DNA of 64,000 nucleotides from Symbiodinium natans (taxonomy: Eukaryota > Sar > Dinophyceae > Suessiales > Symbiodiniaceae), in the NCBI GenBank assembly GCA_905221605.1, contig CAJNDS010000150.1, forward strand, positions 124,001 to 188,000, given 5' to 3'. Both the position numbers and the translations under genes were made by a program. Positions 44,059-53,684 of this stretch are shown piece after piece (position 1 is the first letter of the stretch; every line of letters starts with the position of its first letter). The notes under the pieces were generated by a model, which saw nothing but the letters and a program-made list of their open reading frames with translations, was not told the DNA's origin and ran no database searches.

Positions 44059-45276
44059 ATGCTGCCTGACTACAGCGATAGTCCGGTTCTTGCCGGCGTG
44101 GTTGCGCAGGGGCTCCTTCCTTCGAAGAGGGATTGCTACCTGTTGGCGCAGACAGTGTTGAGTGGATTTGCCAGCTGGTTTTGCTCTCCTCCTGCGTGGA
44201 CAGTGGGAGAGGCCAGTGCGACCCTTCGAAAACGTTACATCGACATCCAGGATAGCTATGATGGCGTTGCCGTCATCCATCGTGGATGCATTCAAGACTA
44301 CTTTGCAGAGGGAGGGCACCTCGGCCGAGGTGCATTTGGGACAGTGTGCAGGATCGAGCCTACTGGACATGGACTGAGCCGCTTCAAGCCATTGAGCCCG
44401 GGCATCGCCTACGCAATGAAGAGGGTTAAACTCCCCAACCGCGATACAGAGTTGGAGTCGCTCTCCAAAAGCTTCGTGAAGGTCCCCAGGAGCCGCATGC
44501 TCGAGTTCCTTCAGGCCCTGGGTGAGGAGACGGCCACGCGAGAGCACGTGACGCGAAATCTTCTGAGGGTCTTGGACATGCCGCAAAGCATGTACATTGT
44601 CATGAACCTTCTGGAGGGGCCAACACTGCAAGGTTGGATGACCTCGATGGAGACCGCAGTTCCCGAGCGCACCTGCGCAGACTTGGCGCAGCAGATGCTC
44701 TCGGCAGTGCACTACTTGCATCGTGTGGCTGGAGCCGTACATCGTGACGTTAAACCGGACAACTTTGGCTTTGTTCGTGCAGTCCGAAATATTGACCAGC
44801 CAGGGAACATACAGCTCTTCGACATGGGCTTGGCTTGGGTGCTGCCCGAAAAGATCCAAGAGTCCAGCGCAACGGACCTCCATGATGTTGCTCCTGGGGG
44901 CACACTGCGTTGGCTCTCCCCTGAAGCCTGGTGCGGACTCTGCGGTGCCTGCTCGGACGTTTGGGGGGTGGGATTGATTGTGCACACACTCCTCGTCGGA
45001 GACATGCCTTTTGGACTCCGCAAGCTTGAGGAGGAGGTGCAGGTCCGCAATGCTGTTTTCAAGAGCAAGTTGAACCTGAGCACCTCGATCTGGCGCCGTG
45101 TCTCCGAGCAGGCGCGCAAGTTCGTAGACCAACTCTTGGCCAAGGACGTCGCGGCTCGGGCCACCACGACTGCAGCACTGAGGCACAGCTTCATCCGAGA
45201 GGAGACCGTGCCTCCGCCATGGAGTTCGAGGACACGTGCACCGAGAACGTGCCGAGATGGATGTACTGGTATGTAG
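44059..45276 (+). CDS. intronless Ser/Thr protein kinase
   Basis: Transfers phosphate from ATP to protein Ser/Thr. From the first ATG (44059) 405 residues; the frame is open upstream to 43918 (TGA at 43915), so an N-terminal extension or upstream exon is possible. Motifs: glycine loop LGRGAFGTV (residue 88), lysine of YAMKRV (K121), HRDVKPDN (D230), metal-binding DMG instead of DFG (255-257), RWLSPEAW in place of APE (285-290), then SDVWGVG. The catalytic residues are present, so activity is plausible. DMG is an unusual but tolerated variant. No intron interrupts 1.2 kb whereas neighbouring genes are cut into 40-90 bp exons, which suggests retroposition or a recent insertion. The subfamily is not clear; the ordering resembles CAMK-like alveolate kinases. 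A long antisense frame here is a shadow. Confidence 0.88.
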   Translation: MLPDYSDSPVLAGVVAQGLLPSKRDCYLLAQTVLSGFASWFCSPPAWTVGEASATLRKRYIDIQDSYDGVAVIHRGCIQDYFAEGGHLGRGAFGTVCRIEPTGHGLSRFKPLSPGIAYAMKRVKLPNRDTELESLSKSFVKVPRSRMLEFLQALGEETATREHVTRNLLRVLDMPQSMYIVMNLLEGPTLQGWMTSMETAVPERTCADLAQQMLSAVHYLHRVAGAVHRDVKPDNFGFVRAVRNIDQPGNIQLFDMGLAWVLPEKIQESSATDLHDVAPGGTLRWLSPEAWCGLCGACSDVWGVGLIVHTLLVGDMPFGLRKLEEEVQVRNAVFKSKLNLSTSIWRRVSEQARKFVDQLLAKDVAARATTTAALRHSFIREETVPPPWSSRTRAPRTCRDGCTGM

Positions 45277-45561
45277 TATAGATTGTGTGCTGAAAGTAGT
45301 ATGAGAACGTAGCATGGGAACAGTAGCCGAAAGCTGAACCTACTAGAGTTCGAGCATCCCCGCAAGCATGATGTGCTAGTAGCTGTGATGCTGATGGGGT
45401 CGTATAGTCCTGACCTGAACAAAAAGCTGCTGCTTCCTGGATACAGGCTTGGGCGCTACATTGCCAGCCTAATACCCAGTGCATGTTGTATCTTTTTCAA
45501 TTCAATCTGCCCAGGGCAATTGCCCGACGATTGGCAGCTGCCATCTAGAGCCTTCGCAGGA

Positions 45562-45644
45562 GCAAACCATACCGTTGGCTGGTTCAAAATTAGGCAGGTC
45601 AGGTGACGTGTGGATCTTTTGGGCTCATTGAAGGTATGGTTTGC
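45562..45644. repeat. inverted repeat 3' of the kinase
   Basis: GCAAACCATACC (45562-45573) and GGTATGGTTTGC (45633-45644), a perfect 12-bp arm pair with a 59-bp loop. Confidence 0.75.
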
Positions 45645-46045
45645 GATTCTCCTCCCTGATGCATGCTATGCATCCTTTGAGACAGGGAGACCAAAGGCCA
45701 TAGGAGGTCGAAAGGAACTCGGATGATGAGCCACGGAAACACGCTACTTGGCAGCGTCCGCAAAGTTTCCTCGACCGGCCATCCTTGCACAATCCTAAAC
45801 AGTGCCGTTGCATTGTTGCCTAATCTTGGAACTGTGCAGCTGGAGACGGCGCCTCGGAGAACGACGTGCGAAGAAAAAAAGGGCCGAGAGCAGTTCGAGC
45901 GAGTCGAAGTCCCGAACGATTCTCTAAAAGGGGTGCCCCCTATTTTGGGAAGTACCCTCGAGAAGGCGAGCTTGCGCGTTTATTTGGGCCTTGTGGATGC
46001 GGCGCAGTGAGGGTGGTAGGAAAGGATACCACCATGCCCAGGGAT

Positions 46046-46129
46046 CTACTACTAGTTGCTTAAGAACCCCAAACGAATAAAAGATATATTTCTATTTGTT
46101 TTGGGGTTCTTAAGCAATTAGTAGTGTAG
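46046..46129. mobile_element. fold-back element, family B
   Basis: CTACTACTAGTTGCTTAAGA left, TCTTAAGCAATTAGTAGTGT right; AT-rich loop. Eighty-four bp. Confidence 0.85.
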
Positions 46130-46714
46130 GATCGAGGCTTTTTGCGTGTTTAGATGTCAGTGTTCAGGTCCGGGACTGGGGTTTCAGGGTGTCGGGATGC
46201 TCAAGAAGTGTGGAGTTCACGTTTACTCGTACAACTCTCACCTAAGCCCTAGACACCCGAAACCCTAAACACCACCTTGAAGTAGGCACAGCGTTGTAGG
46301 GTTCTGGGGGTTTCTTGCAAAGTCGAAGCCGAGGCCGCTGCTCTATGGCGGCCCCGCGTCCAGTGAAGGTCACGGGGCTTGGGGTTGAGGGCTCAGGGTT
46401 AGGATATTTTTGCCACCCCACAACCACATGAAATCCTAAGCCCTAAGGTCCTAAACCCCAAAGCCTAAGGCCCAAACCCTCGAAGTCTCACACCCTGAAC
46501 CCGGAACCCGAAAGATTTACGTCACAAACCCCCAGCCCTGAACTCTTAAACCGACTCACCTTGGTTTTCATCCATCCTGTTTGGTGGCATGCTGCGTTTG
46601 GGCACGAAGGTTTGGCGTTTGATGTGTGTGCGTGTGTGTGAGTGTGTGCGTCAGGAACACCTTGATCTAGGTCTTGGGTGGGCCTTCTGGGGCTCTCTGC
46701 TATAGCGCTCATAG

Positions 46715-46778
46715 TTTATGGTTCAACGGGCTCCGCAATTTCAATCAGCCTCCAAACAAGAAGGAGGACTCCCGACAG
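46715..46778 (+). CDS. exon-like islet FMVQRAPQFQSASKQEGG
   Basis: Between CTCATAG and a GTGTGT donor. A second frame (FNGLRNFNQPPNKKEDSR) is also open. Confidence 0.4.
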
Positions 46779-47165
46779 GTGTGTTGTGTTTTCTTGAAAG
46801 TTTTTGTTTTCATTTTATGGTGGGCCCTGTTGCCTCACAAGTTCTTAGAAGGTCCTTAACCCTTAGACCCTAAACCCGTTTCCTAAACCTGGAGGGTCTG
46901 CAACTCTGCTTTGGTGTCCGGGCGGACGGTGGTCGCGTAAACCCAGGACACCCCAAATCCCAAGCCCGAAACCCCCGCGAGGAGCGGGGCTTTAAGCCCG
47001 TCAACCCTCGTCAACTTCATTCCCGCAGCGTTAGGACGGTTTAGGATGGTTTAGGGCCTCGGGCTTCGGATTATTTAGGGTCAGGAGTTCGGAGTCACCC
47101 GCAGCAGGCTTTGCTCATTGCCCGAAAGTGTCGCATTCCGCTCTCTCTCCGCTTCCGCACTCGCC

Positions 47166-47219
47166 ATGTCACTCACACCCGCTGCCGTGCTTTCCGAGGA
47201 GGAGGCCGAGACCCTGAAG
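47166..47219 (+). CDS. first exon of an unknown gene, MSLTPAAVLSEEEAETLK
   Basis: An ATG (GCCATGT) opens 18 acidic codons in a non-repetitive GC-rich context. A donor may be GA after GCC (47207) or after AA (47218). Phase 0 continuation to 47952 is possible. It could be a 5' exon or just an internal exon containing Met. Confidence 0.5.
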
Positions 47220-47819
47220 AAAACCCTCATCCCTTAAACCTCTTGAGCCCGTAAGCCCCTAAGCCCCTAGCCTAAACCCTAAATCCTAAACCCTAAACTT
47301 TAACCCTAAACCCTAAACCCTAAACCCTGAACCCTGAACCCTAAACCCTAAACCCTGAACCCTAAACCCTAAACCCCCTAAGCCCCTGAACCCTCAACCC
47401 GAAGGTTGCCCAGACGGGGGGGGGCCCCCTCAACTCTGCTTGTACGTCGTGGCGTATGTTTTCAACCCGTCCATCCCACACACGTTGCCTGGTTTCGTAA
47501 GGGTTTGGGATCTATGTAGGATTTAGAGTTGTGTGTTTTTGTTGTGTATATCTTACTCCTGCAAAGGAAGATTATTCTGGTTCTAAGTTCTACGGGGATC
47601 AGAGTAAGCAAAAACAACTCAAAAAACCCTAACCCTCTCCGACCCCGTCGGAGCGGGGCTTAAGCCCCGGCTTTTACATGTTCGATTCCTGCAACGGGTT
47701 TAGGGTTTAGGGTGTAGGGCCTCAAATCAAGCACGTGTGGAAAGCGCTGACCTTGCTACGTAGAAGCCCCTGACGTGCCGCAGTCGCACCAGAAGTTGGG
47801 GTTCAAGATTGTCCAAAAC

Positions 47820-47935
47820 CCTAAACCCAAACCCTAAAACCCCAAACCCTAAACCCTAAACCCCTTAACCCCTAAACCCCTAAACCCCTAAACCCTAAAC
47901 TCCAAACCCCCAAACCCTAAACCCCTAAAAACCCT
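47820..47935. repeat. telomere-like CCCTAAA/CCCCTAAA array
   Basis: About 14 units of 7-8 bp, C-strand orientation. Confidence 0.9.
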
Positions 47936-47951
47936 TAAGAACGATCCGCAG

Positions 47952-48003
47952 GTCCTGGTGGAGAGGCCTCACTCTCGCAGCAAGCGCCACTGGTACCTCG
48001 CAG
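47952..48003 (+). CDS. exon VLVERPHSRSKRHWYLA
   Basis: Acceptor GATCCGCAG; GC donor (GCAG|GCACGG); ends in phase 1 and joins 48316 to read HWYLAGAAVAALAVVGVVAK. Confidence 0.6.
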
Positions 48004-48132
48004 GCACGGGTGCGCCACTGGACCGAGCCTCTTCAACCCAAGACTCCACATTTGGCCACGCGGGGCCCCATACGCAAAGTCTTTCCCAAAACGCCCCCCT
48101 CCCAAACCCTCATAAACCCTTGGCCCTAGGCC

Positions 48133-48295
48133 CTAAACCCTAAACCCTAAACCCTAAACCCTAAACCCTAAACCCTAAACCCTAGACCCTAAACCCCAAA
48201 CCCTAAACCCTAAACCCTAAACCCTAAACCCTAAACCCCTAAACCCCTAAACCCCCAAACCCCTAAACCCCTAAACCCCTAAACCCATAATTCCC
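48133..48295. repeat. telomere-like CCCTAAA then CCCCTAAA array
   Basis: Heptamers give way to octamers within one array near 48235. Confidence 0.95.
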
Positions 48296-48315
48296 TAAAC
48301 CTTGAACTGTGGCAG

Positions 48316-48359
48316 GTGCGGCAGTGGCGGCCCTGGCCGTGGTGGGTGTCGTGGCCAAG
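48316..48359 (+). CDS. exon with hydrophobic helix AAVAALAVVGVVAK
   Basis: Joined in phase to 47952-48003 it makes a single membrane-spanning or signal-anchor helix. Donor AAG|GTGCCC. Confidence 0.6.
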
Positions 48360-48660
48360 GTGCCCTGTTGGCTGACCTATTCAGGTTGCATGGAACAAGG
48401 GTAGGGTGCCTAAAGAGTTTGGGGTTCTGGGCATTTGGGCCTTTTTTCGGGGGCCGAAGGTTCGGAGTGTTTTTCAGCGTCTGGGTTCCACAGATTCAGG
48501 GCCGAATCTGTGATTAGGAACCAGCGTCGCGTCAGAGCACCATCAATGTTCTTGAGGCTTGGAGTTGCGTTGCTTTGGACCTTGGCATTTGGCACCCACC
48601 TGCCTCCCACCCCCAAAAAGTCTTTCGCAGCCACAGGTGTCCCACTCTCCTCTCTCCAAG

Positions 48661-48714
48661 TCAAAGACCTTGGACGAGATTGAGAACTGGGAGGAGCTTC
48701 CAGGAATGGACAAG
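48661..48714 (+). CDS. exon SKTLDEIENWEELPGMDK
   Basis: Eighteen codons in phase 0; acceptor CTCTCCTCTCTCCAAG, donor AAG|GTCGGG. Soluble acidic segment after the helix. Confidence 0.6.
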
Positions 48715-48913
48715 GTCGGGGCTACAGTGTTCGGGGCCCCATTCGAGGATAAAGGACCCTATTGCTCGATGCTCGGACACCTTCCCCGACGGCCCAAAAG
48801 CTAAGTCGGCCCCTGAGCCTTTGCCCCTAAGCCCCCTTCAACAATGAGCCCTAAACCCCAAAACCTCCCTAAACTCCCTAAAAACCCTGAGCCTCGAAAC
48901 AGCCTCCCGCAAG

Positions 48914-49001
48914 GTCATTCTCAAGGCGCAATCCTTGAAGCCGAAGCACCCCCTGCGCAACCTCAATGACCTGCATCTCAGCTCAGTCGAGGAGTTGGGG
49001 G
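48914..49001 (+). CDS. exon VILKAQSLKPKHPLRNLNDL...
   Basis: Phase 0 from CCCG CAAG; continues HLSSVEELG. Donor near GGG|GTTG. Completes a four- to five-exon chain of a small unknown membrane protein. Confidence 0.5.
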
Positions 49002-49612
49002 GTTGTTTAGTCTAAGTTTACGGTTTAGGGAGGGTCTTGAGGGTGTCAGCTGAGGCCTTTGTGGCTTTAGAGCTTTCGGGTCCAGTGTTTCGGGTTGTAC
49101 CAGTAGGCCCAGGGTTGTAGCATTTTCTTCTGTGTGGAGTTTTGTGGGAGTTCAGTGGACGGTGTAGGACTGTTCCTTGACTACGGACTCTGGGCCCTAG
49201 ACCCAAACAAACCCTGTCAGCAGCTCACTTGCAAGGGCAGGCCTCGGGTTCACGCCCTTAACAGGGATTATAATCGGGGGTACTCGAATCCCTCTTCAGG
49301 ACTGTTAGTTTCAGGGGGTCCATCCCAAAGTATCTACCATAGCCGTGCCACCCCAAAAGAGCGCCTGGATTTGGGCTGTGGCTTATGTACCGCTGACGAA
49401 GCCACCAATATCTCATTGAATTCTGGCGAAAGTCACCAGGTACTTTTGACTGAAACATGTGCTGCAGGTCTGATGGTTGCCGGGCATTTCCGCGGTTGGA
49501 GGGTGATCATTTAGGGTTTAAAAGGCTATGAAACGTTATGAATATCGGGCTTCAGGGCTCATTCTTTTGTTAGAATTAGGTCGGTGAGGTTTAACGCCAA
49601 GTTGGGTGGCAG

Positions 49613-49650
49613 GATGAATCCAGCTCTTCTCAAACTAGGCAGCATGATCG
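49613..49650 (+). CDS. exon-like islet DESSSSQTRQHD
   Basis: Between GGTGGCAG and a CG|GTTCAA donor. A second frame (MNPALLKLGSMIGS) is open. Confidence 0.35.
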
Positions 49651-49803
49651 GTTCAATAGACGCGAGAGCCGGATAGGCACCCTAAACCATAAACCAGACA
49701 CCCTCAAACCTAGCATCGGAGGTTCTACGATTCGGTGCCGGAGGCTCTTCAGCTTGCAGTCGGAGTTTGGGGTTTAGGGCTTACGGTTTAGGGTTTAGGG
49801 TTT

Positions 49804-50118
49804 GGGGTTCAGGGCCACAAGGGCCAAACGCTCAATCCTCAACCGTGACCCTTTAAACCTTCAGTCCTAAACCCTCTTCAGCTGCCGCAACCCCTCGCTA
49901 AGCAATAGTTTCAACCTATCTTGAAGCCTCCAAGCAATGCAAATCTCCAAGCTCAATCGCTCCGCCTCCATCTCACCGGCTGCCCGTTTGCGGAACGAGT
50001 GGGTTGAGGGTTTAAAGTTCGGCGTTCCAGGGTTTGGGGTTTGGGGTTTAGGGTTTGGGGTTTGGGGTTTGGGGTTTAGGTGGTTCAAAGTTCAGTGCCT
50101 GCAATTCGGGGGCCTTCG
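49804..50118. repeat. 315-bp direct repeat, left copy
   Basis: Matches 52343-52658 with roughly 20 differences, many near the GGTTTGGG-type core. The repeat contains both unique sequence and telomere-like words. Confidence 0.9.
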
Positions 50119-52342
50119 AGGCAACAGCAAGCACTCTGTCGTTGTCAAACCGCCGTGGGCAGAGGATGTCATCAAGCACCGTGGGTGCGTTGCCAAACTT
50201 GTTGCCAGACCGGGCAAGGTGCTTCAGTGGGCTTGTCACTGCAAGCGAGCCTTCTTTGCCAGCAACAGTGCTCAGTTAAGTGTCATGCGCCAAAACCACA
50301 AGAACAGAGCTCATGACAATGCCAGGAACGAGGTGCCGCCCCTGTTTTGGTCTGAACAGGCCGGGCTCAGAGTTGTCAAGCTGAAGGGATTGATGATGAC
50401 CAGTGCTTGGGAGTGTGCCAAGTGCCACAAAGGCCTCCCGGGCAATCTGAGCACAGTGGCTCGCAGAACAAAGGCGGCTAAGGAGCACATCGCGGTGTGC
50501 CAAGGTCCCAAGGCCACTCTGCGTGCCAATAGCGTTCTGCGGCACCAGCAGAAGCTCTGCTTGGCCAAAAATCCTAGGATGCATGCTGAGGCCGGGATGT
50601 CTGGCAAAGCTGCTGTGTTGGCGACCGTAAGGCAGGGGCACCGCCATGCCTTCGCGCCTGTTTTCCTTCCCCTGCAGGAGAGTCGCTGCCAGCGCGAGCA
50701 GGCCGAGGCAGGCCAACTGGATGTGCAAGAGCTGTCTCCGACACTGGACAGGGCTCAAAAGCAGGCGCACGACCGAAGGTGCTGCGAGAGACGGCCAAGC
50801 TCTGGGCTTTCTGGCGCTGCGTTTGCCCCAAGGCGGCTGAGTCCTTTGCTAAGGCGGGCAGCTTGAGTAGGCAAGAAGCCTCGCGGCTTGATAAGGAAGC
50901 CAAAAAGACACGACCTCATGGCTCCAAGCTTCCCCCGCTCACGAAGAGCATGTGGGTGCACGACCTCACCATGGACGAAGATGTGGAGGAGAACCCGGGA
51001 CCGAGCTGTTTAGGTGTCAGCAAGCCTCTCCAGCCCTTTTTCCTGAACAGTGGCGGCCTGGAGAACTGCTACAGTCCCTTTTTATCGATGATCGAGCTGC
51101 GGTTAGCAAAGGCCCTGTCTCGGTCTCGGCTCTTCGATTTCTTGATCGATGGAAGGCTTTCTGCCACAAGCTTGGGCTAAAAGAAAACCGAAGCTCAGGA
51201 TCCACTGCCGAAGCCTTGCCGATGATACCTTTCTCAAGCGCCGAGGTGTGGATGGCCGCGTGCTGCCAAAAGGGGCCGTGGTTCTGGGTGCAGGCTTCGG
51301 GCCTGCGGATGCCAGAACAAGCGCCGCGAGGGGGCGTTCACCTTGTTGGCGCAAGCGTGCAACGGGTTTACAGACAGCGAATCCTTCCGACCCTGCATTG
51401 GGGTTCTTGGTGGCACGAGCACCCTGAAAGCTTCTGCACGCGATGGATTTAATTCCACATGTAATTAAGAGATATCTTCATGGCCAACATGTTGCCAGCA
51501 AAAAGGGCTTTGGATCACACTGCAAGGTCATTGGATAGATCCGGCTCTTACCCAACTCGTGGAGTCGATGCGCAATTGGTGCCGAGCAGCCCGCTACTGG
51601 AGAGACCAGCAGTCTCCTGTCACGAGCGGCCGCTGGCTGTCTTCTCTTAATGATAGGCTTGAGAGGTTTGGGTTCCTTGTTCAGGGCTTGGAAGCAACCC
51701 ATCCGACAGGAGCTCGCCTGCGGAAGAGTGGAGGCGGCGTTGGTTCTGCAACTTCCTCAGAAACCCTCGCCGTGAAGCAGAGCCAGGACTGCTGGTGTCG
51801 TGTACCAGGAACGCAGGCTTCAAACTGCTCGCAGACTCTTTGACAGGGGTTCGCTTGAGGGAAGGGGCGTTATGGTCGGTGCAGGGTTTTCCTTGCCGCG
51901 TAGGAGAAGGCCTTTCAAGGCATGCCGAAGCCAGCTCCTCCTACGGCCTACTGCCCGCTGTGTCAGGCGAGCTGTGTGCCGAACTGGTTGCGTTTGGCAT
52001 GGCGTTGCGCCTTTTTCAGTCAGGACAGAGGACACCTGCGTGAGCCCGACTGCCCGATGTCAGGACGGCTTGGTTGGCCACAGGACGGTGAGAGCATGGA
52101 TAGTGCCAGCTTAAGACTTGCCTTTCTGGTGCGAGTTCGAGCTGCTACGCGCGGCCTGGAAGTAGGGTTCAGGGCCTGCTTGGTAGGGGTCGCTTTTGGG
52201 GTTGGGTTTTTGGTTGTCGGTTAGGGCGGTGTAGGCTGTCATTTCCTCCTCGCTTGGCGAGGGGCCCTGCGCTGCAACCCCGAGACTGTGGACAGTTTTT
52301 CCTCGTTTCGGCGGGGCGCGCGAAGCGCAGCCCCTGAGACTA
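50119..52342 (+). pseudogene. decayed retroelement-like coding region with 2A motif
   Basis: Protein-like sequence continues across frame changes: frame 2 to about 50770 (Cys/His cluster WECAKCHKG...KEHIAVC), then frame 1 (SRQEASRLDKEAKKTRPHGS, and the 2A motif DVEENPGP at 50980-51003), then frame 0 (RPGELLQSLFIDDRAA), and shorter pieces to about 52230 (WRDQQSPVTSGRW; CRTGCVWHGVA). 2A ribosome-skipping peptides are known from non-LTR retrotransposons. No reverse transcriptase core or endonuclease can be read. Best seen as a damaged retroelement 5' part; a host gene with many frameshifts is the alternative. Confidence 0.5.
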
Positions 52343-52658
52343 GGGGTTCAGGGCCACAAGAGCCAAACGCTCAATCCTCAACCGTGACCCTTTAAACCCT
52401 CAGTCCTAAACCCTCTTCAGCTGCCGCAGCCCCTCGCTAAGCAATAGTTTCAACCTACTTTGAAGCCTCAAAGCAATGCAAATCTCCAAGCTCAATCGCT
52501 CCGCCTCCATCTCACCGGCTGCCCGTTTCCGGAAACAAGTGGGTTGAGGGTTTAAAGTTCAGCATTCCAGGGTTTGGGGTTGAGGGAAAAGGGTTTGGGG
52601 TTTGGGGTTTGGGGTTTAGGTGGTTCAAAGTTCAGTGCCTGCAATTCGGGGGCCTTCG
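52343..52658. repeat. 315-bp direct repeat, right copy
   Basis: Starts at the same GGGGTTCAGGGCCACAAG as the left copy and ends at the same GGGGCCTTCG. Confidence 0.9.
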
Positions 52659-52689
52659 GAGTCGTCCGAAACCCTAAAAAAACCTTGGG

Positions 52690-53045
52690 GAAGTAAAGGC
52701 AAAACCTAAACCCTAAGCCCTAAGCCCTAAGCCCTAAGCCCTAAGCCCTAAGCCCTAAGCCCTAAGCCCTACGCCCTACGCCCGAAGCCCTCAGCCCTCA
52801 GCCCTAAGCCCTAAGCCCCAAGCCCTAAGCCCGCCCTAAGCCCCAAGCCCTAAGCCCTAAGCCCTAAGCCCTAAGCCCTAAGCCCCAAGCCTTAAGCCCA
52901 AAGCCCGAAGCCCTAAAGCCCCAAAGCCCAAAGCCCTAACGAAGCCCTCACTCAGCCCTGAGCCCGCCCTAAGCCCTAAGCCCTAAGCCCTAAGCCCTAA
53001 GCCCTAAGCCCTAAGCCCTAAGCCCTAAGCCCTGAGCCCTAAGCT
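52690..53045. repeat. CCCTAAG heptamer array
   Basis: About 45 units of a telomere-like variant with CCCCAAG and CCCTCAG changes. Confidence 0.95.
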
Positions 53046-53331
53046 CGAAGCCCCAAGTCCCAAGCCTAAGCTCCAAGCTCCACCCAAAGCCCCAAGCCCC
53101 AAAGCCCCAAGCCCCAAAGCCCCAAGCCCCAAGCCCCAAGCCCAAGCCCCAAGCCCCAAGCCCCAAGCCCCAAGCCCCAAGCCCCAGCCCCAAGCCCAAG
53201 CCCCAAGCCCCCCAAGCCCCAAGCCCCAAAGCCCAAGCCCCAAGCCCCAAGCCCCCAAGCCCCAAGCCCCCAAAGCCCCCCAAGCCCTAAGCCCTAAGCC
53301 CTAAGCCCTAAGCCCCAAGCCCCAAGCCCCA
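53046..53331. repeat. CCCCAAG heptamer array
   Basis: About 35 units; the LTR element is inserted at its right edge. Antisense Leu/Gly/Trp frames here are artefacts. Confidence 0.95.
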
Positions 53332-53618
53332 TGCGGAGCTGCAATTGGTATTGTAGAAAGGAGTTAGTGTTGGAAGTTGGAAGGGTTAATGAACCCGGAA
53401 ATCATGTTTGGCTCAAGATGGGCTTGAACAGAAAGCCACAAGTTCAAAAAGAAGTGCCTGGGTTCTTAGGGTTTGGTAAGGGTGTGGGTTCCTTCTCCCT
53501 TTCCTTCCCCCCTGGGTTGCTCTTATCCGTGTTCTTGGTTGTTTCTTGGTTCGATCTGGGAAATATAAGTTCAGGGCGATTAGGGGAGTTGATTTCCTTC
53601 CTTGGTTGTCCCCCCGTA
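53332..53618 (+). repeat. left LTR, 287 bp
   Basis: Begins TGCGGAGCTG and ends CCCCCGTA (TG...TA rather than the usual TG...CA). One C/T difference from the right LTR, at 53597. Contains TTTGGCTCAAG followed by ATG (53407-53420). Confidence 0.9.
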
Positions 53619-53630
53619 GGTTATGAGCCC
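53619..53630 (+). promoter_or_regulatory. primer-binding site, half-tRNA initiator Met type
   Basis: GGTTATGAGCCC is the exact complement of the anticodon arm GGGCTCATAACC of eukaryotic initiator tRNA-Met. Copia and Ty5 elements prime from this internal site rather than from the tRNA 3' end. Confidence 0.8.
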
Positions 53631-53684
53631 AAATTAGGTTCCCTGCGGTTAAGTGTTCTTTCAAGGTTTTGGGATCAAGAAGCA

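Larger units (their letters stand above)
45277..46714. other. gene-poor stretch between kinase and next islet
   Basis: Holds the kinase 3' flank with an inverted repeat, an unassigned 0.4 kb with weak open frames (45723-46010), a CCCCCTATTTTGGGAA word shared with 37687, and one family B element. No gene seen. Confidence 0.4.

Noticed and set aside
43936-45315. 459-residue antisense open frame over the kinase
   Set aside because: The sense strand encodes all kinase motifs; the antisense frame is a GC-rich shadow.
53011-53283. antisense Leu/Gly/Trp-rich frames
   Set aside because: Produced by the CCCCAAG array.
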